A DNA stretch of 7,127 nt from JAYGED01 sp046582565 (lineage in GTDB: Bacteria > Pseudomonadota > Alphaproteobacteria > JAAXGF01). Shown here in pieces: positions 1-5,931 of the stretch. The translations under genes and the position numbers were made by a program. The notes under the pieces were generated by a model. The model did not search any database. It was not told the DNA's origin and saw nothing but the letters and a program-made list of their open reading frames with translations. The stretch is from assembly GCA_046582565.1 (NCBI GenBank), contig JAYGED010000077.1:1-7127 (forward strand), given 5' to 3'. How positions within the stretch are numbered: position 1 is the first letter of the stretch; the number at the start of each line of letters is the position of its first letter.

Positions 1-2
1 CC

Positions 3-155
3 ATCAAACGCGATTATGCTCGCATTAACCCGCTGCCGGATGCCGATACTGTGCTGGCCGCGCTTCACCGGTGGTTCGAGGATTACAACGAGAACCATCC
101 CCATAGCGGGCTCAAATGGAGATCACCGAGAGACTTCATCAGAGCCCAGTTGTAA
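3..155 (+). CDS. IS3-family transposase, C-terminal 50 residues (5' truncated by window)
   Basis: The frame is open from the window edge and encodes 50 residues before TAA at 153-155. The tail reads IKRDYARINPLPDA near its start and then WFEDYNENHPHSGLKWRSPR. This is the typical end of an IS3-family OrfB/integrase-core transposase, in which a short YN..HPHS.L....P segment follows the DDE catalytic core. The catalytic glutamate normally lies just before the KRDY segment and is therefore outside the window. The protein would cut and join the ends of its own element. The visible part has no frameshift or internal stop. The family call is firm; the IS2-like subgroup rests mainly on the terminal repeat downstream. 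Confidence 0.85.
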   Translation: MKRDYARINPLPDADTVLAALHRWFEDYNENHPHSGLKWRSPRDFIRAQL

Positions 156-165
156 ACCCGTCAGC

Positions 166-193
166 GTGTCCGGTGAAACGGGGGCAAGTCCAA
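166..193 (-). repeat. Putative right terminal inverted repeat of the IS
   Basis: Read on the minus strand this begins TGGACTTGCCCCCGTTTCAC and continues CGGACAC. From memory, the right end of E. coli IS2 begins TGGATTTGCCCC and has CCAGACA further in, so both the outer block and the inner block agree. It lies 11 bases after the transposase stop, the expected place for an IS3-family right end. The matching left repeat is outside the window, so the exact terminal base (192-194) is uncertain. Confidence 0.65.
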
Positions 194-208
194 ATTGAAA
201 CCTTCAGC

Positions 209-283
209 AATTCCCTGATACGTCAAATTAATTCCCTGTTCTGCCTTTTGAATTCCCTGTTTCGAGGATTAGGGAATTTCCCC
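209..283. repeat. Degenerate tandem array, AATTCCCTG core every 21 bp
   Basis: AATTCCCTG occurs exactly at 209-217, 230-238 and 251-259, a strict 21-base period. A fourth, degenerate copy AATTTCCCC lies at 275-283, three bases out of register. The last perfect copy also forms an inverted repeat with 271-278 (AATTCCCT against AGGGAATT, 12-base loop), and GGGAATTTCCC at 272-282 is itself an odd-centred palindrome. In one plus-strand frame the units read as heptads NSLIRQI, NSLFCLL, NSLFRGL, but that frame has no sign of being a gene. It could be an operator array, a remnant of an older coding repeat, or an IS-associated sequence. Confidence 0.6.
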
Positions 284-460
284 GTAACTGGCTGGTATCA
301 TACAGCCAAACAGCGCGCTGGATGATGGGAAGTGGAGATTTCGATAGCTAATCGCATTCATTCTGTCAGCTTAACCGGATCAGCTCCACTGGCGCACTCC
401 AGTTTGTGACAAAGCCCGTTAAAGAATTGTTTATCGCGCGTGAGTAATTATTGTAACACT

Positions 461-504
461 GGCGTCCTACCCCCGACCTGTATGTAATCAACGGAGGGGG
501 CGCC
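461..504 (+). promoter_or_regulatory. Leader with strong Shine-Dalgarno and possible sequestering hairpin
   Basis: GGAGGGGG at 493-500 is a strong ribosome-binding sequence. The bases 496-504 (GGGGG then CGCC) can pair with CCCCC at 470-474 and GGCG at 461-464, leaving a 5-base bulge at 465-469 and a loop of about 21 bases at 475-495. Such pairing would hide the 3' part of the ribosome site. The site lies 4 bases before ATG 505 but 17 bases before ATG 518, the start of the long gene. The pairing was found by eye without an energy calculation. Confidence 0.3.
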
Positions 505-534
505 ATGAGATGCCACAATGACCGATGCCGATAA
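505..534 (+). other. Possible 9-codon upstream ORF overlapping the first operon gene
   Basis: ATG 505 follows the strong GGAGGGGG at close spacing and would encode MRCHNDRCR, ending at TAA 532-534. That stop lies 15 bases inside the following large gene in another frame. A ribosome that loads here could terminate and restart at ATG 518, which would explain why the best ribosome site is misplaced for the large gene. Three codons of nine are arginine and two are cysteine, but nothing else suggests a function for the peptide. It may equally be chance. Confidence 0.3.
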
Positions 535-3500
535 AGACGCGTTTGCGATCAATGACGGCTATTACGACTGGAGCATCAGAACGTATGAAGCCATCAGGAA
601 GCACCTCGGACTAAACCTCAAGGTTCATCCCGACGATGAGCTCCTGAAACGGGGTCATATTTTCCTGTTTAATCATTTCGCACGGTTCGAGACCGTCATC
701 CCTCCCTATATCATCCATCGCGCTACGGGGGCGTATACCCGCTCCGTCGCGGATCACGGCCTGTTCAAGATCAGCGAAGGGCTGTCAAAATTCATGTATG
801 GCGTCGGCGCCATGCCCAACAACCAGCCGGGTCTGCTGGCATTCCTGGCCGCCGAAATCTTGCGCGGGCGCAAGGTCGTGATGTTCCCCGAAGGCGGCAT
901 GGTAAAAGACCGCCGGGTTCTCGACAGCGACGGCGAATTCGGCATTCTTTCGTCTACGTCCAAGGAGCGCCGGAAGCATCATCGCGGCGCGGCGGTACTG
1001 GCGCTTACCCTGGACATGTTCAAGAGACGCATTCTCGACCTTCACGAAAAGAGCGACACCCAGCGTATCGGGCGCTGGGTCGGGGCATTGGGACTTGAAG
1101 ACGAGCAACTACTCCTGGCCCGGGCGAACGAGCCGACCCTGATCGTTCCTGCGACCATCACGTTTTATCCCATCCGCGTGCAGGAAAACTTCCTAAGCCG
1201 CGCGGTCAGCCTGTTCTCCAAGGATTTACCGCAAAAGATCGCCGAAGAAATGCTCGTTGAGGGCAACCTAATCTTCCGCGACACCGACATGGATATCCGC
1301 CTTAATCCGCCCATCAGATCAGCAAAGAAATGGCGCTGGTGGGAGAAAAGACTGCTGAACCGCTATTTCCTGAAAATCAGATCTCTCAACGGCCTGTTCG
1401 CCCTTCGCGACCGGGCGGAAGGTTTTGCCGAACGGATGCTGGCGCGTTGCATAAGCGATGAGACGTATCGTATCCGCGACCAATACATGCACGCAATCTA
1501 TGCCGGAACGACGATCAACCTCAGCCATCTGGCGTCCTCTATCATTACGTCGCTGATCCGGCGCAAACGCATGGAGATCGGGATTGCCGATTTCCACCGA
1601 GCCCTCTACCTGGCGCTTAAGACTCTTCAGGACGCAACCAATATCCACCTGCATCGCAGCCTCGACTGGCCGGGCAGGTACCGCAGCCTGCTGGATGGAG
1701 AAAGCTTCGAGCTGGACCGTTTTCTCGGTCTTTGCCAGCAAACCGGTCTCGTCGACAAGACGCCGAACACCTATCGCTTATCCGACAATCTTCGCCAGGA
1801 ATACGGATTCCATGAAGTTCGCATTGAGAATCCGGTTCTTGTCTATGCCAATGAGGTCGCGCCGATAAAGGCTGTCGGGGAAGCCGTCGAAGCGGCTTTG
1901 CAAAGGATTTCCACGGTATCGAATAAGGAACTCGCGTCCTTCCTGTTCGATGACGAATTAAGGGCGCACGCCTGGAATCTCAAACATTTCTCGAAGGAAC
2001 TCCACCGCGAGATCAACGGCAAGGAGACGGCCACGAAAAGCGGCGCCCCCTATCTGCTGCTGCCCAAGGAGCGGGTTGAAAAGGGGGTGCTACTGGTGCA
2101 TGGCTTCCTGGCTTCGCCGGCGGAACTCAGCGATTTCGGGCATCGCCTTCATGAACAGGGATACGCGGTGATGGGCGTGCGGCTCGCCGGACACGGCACG
2201 TCGCCCTGGGATCTGAAAAGCCGAACATGGCGGGAATGGTTGAATTCGGTCCGCCGCGGCTACCGGATTCTGTCGGCCTTCGCCGATCAAATCGTCGTCG
2301 TCGGTTTCTCCGCCGGCGGCGCCCTGTCGTTGATCCTGGCCGCCGAACATCCGGAAAAGCTGCTGGGCGTGGCGTCCGTATCGACCCCGCTGGCCTATCG
2401 CAACCGTAAGCTGGCGTTTGTCCCGCTGGTTCATGGGATAAACAAACTGGCCGACTGGCTGCCCTATTTGGAAGCCGTCATGCCGTTCCGTGAGAACGAT
2501 TCAGAACATCCGGATATCAATTACCGAAATATCCCGGTTCATGGGCTTTACCAGCTTCGCCTTATGACCGGGGAGTTGCAGGATCATTTGCCGCGGATTG
2601 ACGTGCCGGCATTGATTATCCAGGGCGACGACGATCCGGTCGTCGAACCCGGCAGTGCGCGAACCATCTTCGACGGCCTGGCGACGCGGGACAAGGCTCT
2701 GCACAGGGTCTCTTCCAGCCGTCACGGCATCCTCAACGAAGATATCGACGGCACTTGCGGTTTGCTGACGGATTTCATTGAACGCGCCGGGTCGGGCGCC
2801 GCTACATGGAGCCGCCATAATCCGCCGCCGCGTCCGATGGCCAGGCCGGTGTACGCCATCCTCGACGATACGGTATCGCGCAGGCCGGGGCGTCCCTGCC
2901 TCGATTTTCTGGGCCAGATCACCAGCTATCGCGAAATCGGCGACAGGGTTATCCGCGCGGCCAAGGGATTCCAGAACCTGGGCGTCCGAAAGGGCGATCG
3001 CGTCGGGCTCTGCCTGCCCAACTGCCCTTATTATGTGATCGCCTATTTCGCCGCCATGAAGGCCGGGGCGATGGTGGTCAATTTCAACCCGCTCTATACG
3101 ATACGCGAAATCCGCGACCAGATAATCGACAGCGGTACCACCGTCATGGTGACAATCGATCTGAAAACCATCTATCCGAAGGTCGAGGCGGCCCTGGAAG
3201 GCACGACGTTGAATTCCATTGTCGTTTGCTCGCTCAGCGACGCCCTTCCGACGGTCAAGGAGCTGTTGTTCAACGCGCTGAAGCGTCACCAGATCGCGGA
3301 AATAGGCCAGGACCTTCGCATCACGCCTTTCGACAAGCTGCTCGCCCAGGGAAGTCTCCTCGATCCGGTCGAAATCGATCCCGAGACCGATATCGCCCTG
3401 CTGCAATACACCGGCGGAACCACGGGCATACCAAAGGGCGCAATGCTGACCCACGCCAATGTCACCGCCAATACCGAACAGGTGCGGTTGTGGATGGGAG

Positions 3501-4465
3501 ATGTCGATCCGGCCGGCGAGCGGATTCTCTGCGTTATTCCTTTCTTCCATGTCTTCGCCATGACCGCGGCCATGAACCTGGGCATCGAGACCGGATCGGA
3601 ACTGATACTGCTGCCGCGTTTCAATCTTGTGGATGTGCTGAAAACCATCGACTCCAGGCGCCCCACCCTGTTTCCGGCGGTGCCGACCATATTCAACGCC
3701 CTCGCCGGATATGGCGGGCTCGATAAGTATGACCTTTCGTCCATCCGCTTTTGCATTTCAGGCGGTGCGCCGTTGCCCGACGCCGTCAAGGCCAGCTTCG
3801 AGGCGGCGGCCGGCTGCGTGGTGGTCGAAGGCTACGGTCTGTCGGAGAGTTCTCCGGTGATCAGCTGCAATCCGCCCGATGCCGAAAACAAACCCAATTC
3901 TATCGGCCTGCCGCTTCCCTGGACCGAGGTCGAACTCCGCGACCTCGACAATCCGGACAGCCCGGTGGCCAAGGGAGAACGCGGTGAACTCGCTGTCAGG
4001 GGACCGCAGGTCATGGCCGGATATTGGAACAACGCGGAAGCAACCGCGGCGACGATCAGGAACGGCTGGTTGATGACCGGCGATGTCGGCCACCGCGACG
4101 ATGACGGCTATCTGTTTCTCACCGACCGCCTGAAGGACGTCATATTCTGTTCCGGCTTCAAGGTTTACCCGCGCGTCATCGAGGATGCCTTCTATCGGCA
4201 CGCGGACGTCGACGAAGTCATCGTCATCGGGATTCCCGACGACTACCGCGGCGAAACCCCCAAGGCCTACGTCAAACTGAATGACGGGGCGAGCGTCAAC
4301 GAGGCCGAGCTTCTCGGCTTCGTCGAAAAAACCCTAAACCCCATCGAGCAGCCGGCGGAAATCGAGTTCCGGGACGAATTGCCGAAAACTATGATCGGCA
4401 AGTTATCGAAGAAGGAACTGGTTGCCGAACACCGCCAAAAGCTGGAGGCACTCAATCATGGATAA
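518..4465 (+). CDS. Trifunctional fusion: acyltransferase, alpha/beta hydrolase, acyl-CoA ligase
   Basis: This 1315-residue protein has three enzyme domains. Residues about 30-290 form a glycerolipid acyltransferase with NHFARFE at 52-58 (HX4E, not the usual HX4D), FPEGG at 123-127 and VPATITFYP near 210-218. Residues about 290-515 are mostly helical and recall the C-terminal part of PlsB-type acyltransferases. Residues about 520-757 are an alpha/beta hydrolase: oxyanion HGF at 528-530, nucleophile Ser598 in GFSAG, acid near Asp706 in GDDDPVV and His736 in SRHG. Residues about 775-1312 are an AMP-forming ligase: P-loop YTGGTTGIPKG at 964-974, YGLSE at 1106-1110, TGD at 1187-1189, DRLKD at 1203-1207, GFKVYPRVIE at 1213-1222 and catalytic Lys1295 in MIGK. 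The ligase resembles PimA/FadD proteins. All catalytic residues except the HX4D aspartate appear present. No signal peptide is seen. E. coli Aas has the outer two activities in the same order without the hydrolase. ATG 518 is the first in-frame start, just after an in-frame TGA at 506-508, but its ribosome site is poorly spaced. Lipid remodelling or lipid catabolism is inferred. Confidence 0.9.
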   Translation: MTDADKDAFAINDGYYDWSIRTYEAIRKHLGLNLKVHPDDELLKRGHIFLFNHFARFETVIPPYIIHRATGAYTRSVADHGLFKISEGLSKFMYGVGAMPNNQPGLLAFLAAEILRGRKVVMFPEGGMVKDRRVLDSDGEFGILSSTSKERRKHHRGAAVLALTLDMFKRRILDLHEKSDTQRIGRWVGALGLEDEQLLLARANEPTLIVPATITFYPIRVQENFLSRAVSLFSKDLPQKIAEEMLVEGNLIFRDTDMDIRLNPPIRSAKKWRWWEKRLLNRYFLKIRSLNGLFALRDRAEGFAERMLARCISDETYRIRDQYMHAIYAGTTINLSHLASSIITSLIRRKRMEIGIADFHRALYLALKTLQDATNIHLHRSLDWPGRYRSLLDGESFELDRFLGLCQQTGLVDKTPNTYRLSDNLRQEYGFHEVRIENPVLVYANEVAPIKAVGEAVEAALQRISTVSNKELASFLFDDELRAHAWNLKHFSKELHREINGKETATKSGAPYLLLPKERVEKGVLLVHGFLASPAELSDFGHRLHEQGYAVMGVRLAGHGTSPWDLKSRTWREWLNSVRRGYRILSAFADQIVVVGFSAGGALSLILAAEHPEKLLGVASVSTPLAYRNRKLAFVPLVHGINKLADWLPYLEAVMPFRENDSEHPDINYRNIPVHGLYQLRLMTGELQDHLPRIDVPALIIQGDDDPVVEPGSARTIFDGLATRDKALHRVSSSRHGILNEDIDGTCGLLTDFIERAGSGAATWSRHNPPPRPMARPVYAILDDTVSRRPGRPCLDFLGQITSYREIGDRVIRAAKGFQNLGVRKGDRVGLCLPNCPYYVIAYFAAMKAGAMVVNFNPLYTIREIRDQIIDSGTTVMVTIDLKTIYPKVEAALEGTTLNSIVVCSLSDALPTVKELLFNALKRHQIAEIGQDLRITPFDKLLAQGSLLDPVEIDPETDIALLQYTGGTTGIPKGAMLTHANVTANTEQVRLWMGDVDPAGERILCVIPFFHVFAMTAAMNLGIETGSELILLPRFNLVDVLKTIDSRRPTLFPAVPTIFNALAGYGGLDKYDLSSIRFCISGGAPLPDAVKASFEAAAGCVVVEGYGLSESSPVISCNPPDAENKPNSIGLPLPWTEVELRDLDNPDSPVAKGERGELAVRGPQVMAGYWNNAEATAATIRNGWLMTGDVGHRDDDGYLFLTDRLKDVIFCSGFKVYPRVIEDAFYRHADVDEVIVIGIPDDYRGETPKAYVKLNDGASVNEAELLGFVEKTLNPIEQPAEIEFRDELPKTMIGKLSKKELVAEHRQKLEALNHG
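4444..4448 (+). promoter_or_regulatory. Shine-Dalgarno deciding the MerR start
   Basis: GGAGG at 4444-4448 lies 9 bases before ATG 4458, inside the last codons of the fusion gene. This favours 4458 over the earlier in-frame ATG at 4422. Starting at 4458 also places the start of the MerR helix-turn-helix domain at the N-terminus, as is usual in the family. Confidence 0.75.
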
Positions 4466-4787
4466 GTTTTATTCCGTCGACGAATTGGCGAAAGCGGGGA
4501 ACGCCACCCCCAGAGCCATTCGCCTCTATATCGATAAAGGGCTGCTCGAGCCGATGCGCATCGGGCGTATCATGTGCTTTCCAGAAGACGCTGCCCAGGC
4601 CCTGGAAGATATCCTGCGGGCCAAGAGACTCGGCTTCAGTCTCGACGAAATTAAGGCCTGCCAGGCCGATCGCGATACCGCCGTCATGAAGGGCGCGATC
4701 AAGCGCATTGAAGAGCTGATGGCCGACGCCGAAGTCGAAGTCACCGGCCTTCGCGGTCGGCTCGCTGATGTCTCAAGGAGGAAATAA
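4458..4787 (+). CDS. Short MerR-family transcriptional regulator
   Basis: This 109-residue protein has a MerR-type winged helix-turn-helix at its N-terminus: FYSVDELAKAGNATPRAIRL at residues 4-23, YIDKGLLEP at 24-32, a wing RIGRIMCFPED at 34-44, then the ILRAKRLGFSLDEIKA helix pair at 52-67. Residues about 70-109 are helical and charged and probably form the antiparallel dimer coiled coil. There is no separate effector-binding domain, so the inducer is not evident. Cysteines occur only at 40 and 68, which does not look like a metal site of the MerR/CueR type. The start overlaps the stop of the fusion gene by 8 bases, and the stop lies 4 bases before the thiolase start. MerR-family LiuR proteins control acyl-CoA catabolism in other proteobacteria; a similar local role here, including autoregulation, is inferred from position. 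An upstream in-frame ATG at 4422 would add 12 residues and has weaker support. Confidence 0.88.
   Translation: MDKFYSVDELAKAGNATPRAIRLYIDKGLLEPMRIGRIMCFPEDAAQALEDILRAKRLGFSLDEIKACQADRDTAVMKGAIKRIEELMADAEVEVTGLRGRLADVSRRK
4775..4781 (+). promoter_or_regulatory. Shine-Dalgarno deciding the thiolase start
   Basis: AAGGAGG at 4775-4781 is a near-perfect ribosome site, 10 bases before ATG 4792. It supports 4792 over ATG 4768, which would add eight residues reading MSQGGNNA that are encoded by the ribosome site itself and by the end of the MerR gene. Confidence 0.85.
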
Positions 4788-4791
4788 CGCC

Positions 4792-5931
4792 ATGACCCCC
4801 GTCGTCATTGCCGGCTATGCACGCTCGCCCTTCACCCCCGCCTTCAAGGGAGAGCTGGCCCGCGTTCGCCCCGATGAGATCGCCTCCCAGGTGGTCCGCG
4901 GATTGTTGCAACGGACCGGGATCGAGCCCGATAAAATCGAAGACCTGATCGTCGGCTGCGCCTTTCCCGAAGGCGAGCAGGGGTTCAACATGGCGCGCTT
5001 GGTCGGCTTCCTGGCCGAGTTGCCATTGAGCGTCGCCGGAGTCACCGTGAACCGCTTCTGCGGGTCGTCCATGCAGGCCATTCACATGGCCGCCGGCGCC
5101 CTGCGGATGGGCGCCGGCGAGGCCTATATCTGCGCCGGCGTCGAATCGATGTCGCGCATTCCGATGACCGGGTTCAACCCGATGCCGCATCCGGGCCTCT
5201 ATGAGAGCCATCCGGAGGCCTATATGGGGATGGGCGAAACGGCGGAAAACCTGGCGCTCAAATACGATATCGGCCGCGGGGAACAGGATGCCTTTGCCGT
5301 CGAAAGCCACCGGAAAGCGGCGGCGGCCCAGTCAACGGGACGATTGGCGGAAGAAATCGTCGCCATCCGGGGCCAGGCTGGAGACATCGCCGAGGACGGT
5401 TGCATCCGCGCGGATACGACGGCGGAAGCCCTGGGCGCCTTGAAACCGGCCTTCAGCGATACCGGCACCGTGACCGCCGGCACATCGTCGCCCTTGTCCG
5501 ACGGGGCGGCGGCGGTTCTGGTCACCAGCGAAGACTTCGCCGAGAAATGCGGCCTCGAGCCCCTGGCCCGGATCAAATCGATCGCGGTTGCCGGCTGCGC
5601 GCCGGAAATCATGGGCATCGGCCCAGTGGGCTCTTCCAGGAAGGCCCTGATGCGGGCCGGCATCACGGCCGCGGATCTCGACGTCATCGAACTCAACGAG
5701 GCCTTCGCCAGCCAGTCGCTGGCCTCGATCCGCGATCTGGAGTTGGATATAGTGAAAATCAATATCGACGGCGGCGCCCTGGCGCTCGGTCATCCCCTGG
5801 GCGCCACCGGAGCCCGGATTACGGCCAAGGCGGCGCAAATTCTCAAACGGGACGGTGGGCGCTATGCCCTGGCCACGCAATGCATCGGCGGCGGCCAGGG
5901 CATCGCAACGGTGCTGGAATCGCTGTCGTGA
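4792..5931 (+). CDS. Acetyl-CoA C-acyltransferase (FadA-type thiolase)
   Basis: This 379-residue protein is a thiolase of normal length. It catalyses thiolytic cleavage of 3-ketoacyl-CoA to acetyl-CoA and a shortened acyl-CoA, the last step of beta-oxidation, in the cytoplasm. The nucleophilic cysteine is Cys90 in NRFCGSSMQA, a form shared with E. coli FadA. SDGAAAVLV is at 236-244, NEAFASQSL at 302-310, the active-site His334 in GGALALGHPLGATG, and the second active-site Cys364 in TQCIGGGQG. All four conserved blocks are intact. The gene follows the MerR gene by 4 bases, and its TGA overlaps the probable GTG start of the dehydrogenase gene, so the two last beta-oxidation enzymes look translationally coupled, as in fadBA-type arrangements. 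A biosynthetic role (acetoacetyl-CoA formation) cannot be excluded, but the CGSSMQA motif and the neighbours favour degradation. Confidence 0.93.
   Translation: MTPVVIAGYARSPFTPAFKGELARVRPDEIASQVVRGLLQRTGIEPDKIEDLIVGCAFPEGEQGFNMARLVGFLAELPLSVAGVTVNRFCGSSMQAIHMAAGALRMGAGEAYICAGVESMSRIPMTGFNPMPHPGLYESHPEAYMGMGETAENLALKYDIGRGEQDAFAVESHRKAAAAQSTGRLAEEIVAIRGQAGDIAEDGCIRADTTAEALGALKPAFSDTGTVTAGTSSPLSDGAAAVLVTSEDFAEKCGLEPLARIKSIAVAGCAPEIMGIGPVGSSRKALMRAGITAADLDVIELNEAFASQSLASIRDLELDIVKINIDGGALALGHPLGATGARITAKAAQILKRDGGRYALATQCIGGGQGIATVLESLS

Larger units (their letters stand above)
1..193 (+). mobile_element. Right end of an IS3-family (IS2-like) insertion sequence
   Basis: This stretch combines the end of an IS3-type transposase reading frame (stop at 153-155) with a terminal sequence at 166-193 that resembles the right end of IS2. 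The rest of the element lies upstream of the window, so whether it is intact, and the target duplication, cannot be judged. The element points toward the lipid operon that starts at 518, and about 325 bp separate its end from that gene. The boundary at about 192-194 is inferred from resemblance to IS2 ends, not from a visible partner repeat. Confidence 0.75.
194..517. other. AT-richer intergenic region between IS end and lipid operon
   Basis: No convincing gene is present. The stretch is visibly richer in A and T than the operon that follows. It contains the 21-bp array at 209-283, an 8-bp direct repeat CACTGGCG at 387-394 and 457-464, a small dyad ACTGG-N6-CCAGT at 388-403, and the leader of the first operon gene. 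A promoter for the operon presumably lies here, but only weak hexamers are visible (for example TTGTTT at 427-432 with TATTGT at 449-454, spacing 16), so none is called. A reading frame at 116-325 crosses from the transposase gene through the IS end and the repeat array and is not credible as a gene. Confidence 0.6.

Noticed and set aside
116..325. 69-codon plus-strand frame beginning MEITERLHQS
   Set aside because: It starts inside the transposase gene in another frame, crosses the IS terminal repeat and ends in the 21-bp array. It has no ribosome site of note, and its heptad pattern follows from the DNA repeat.
427..454. Possible promoter TTGTTT / TATTGT with 16-base spacing
   Set aside because: Only 3 of 6 and 4 of 6 bases match the sigma70 consensus, and several equally weak pairs can be drawn in the same AT-rich stretch.
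2501..3550. 349-codon open frame on the minus strand
   Set aside because: It lies antisense to the hydrolase and ligase domains, whose motifs are intact. Long antisense frames are expected opposite GC-rich codon-biased genes, and its translation shows no recognisable motif.
4422..4457. Earlier ATG for the MerR gene
   Set aside because: It would add 12 residues before the conserved helix-turn-helix start, and the GGAGG at 4444-4448 fits ATG 4458 instead.
4768..4791. Earlier ATG for the thiolase gene
   Set aside because: The added residues are translated from the ribosome site and the end of the MerR gene, and ATG 4792 has ideal spacing from AAGGAGG.
5220..5880. Two 180-codon minus-strand frames opposite the thiolase gene
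   Set aside because: They are antisense shadows of a gene with all thiolase active-site blocks in place, and neither shows a motif of its own.
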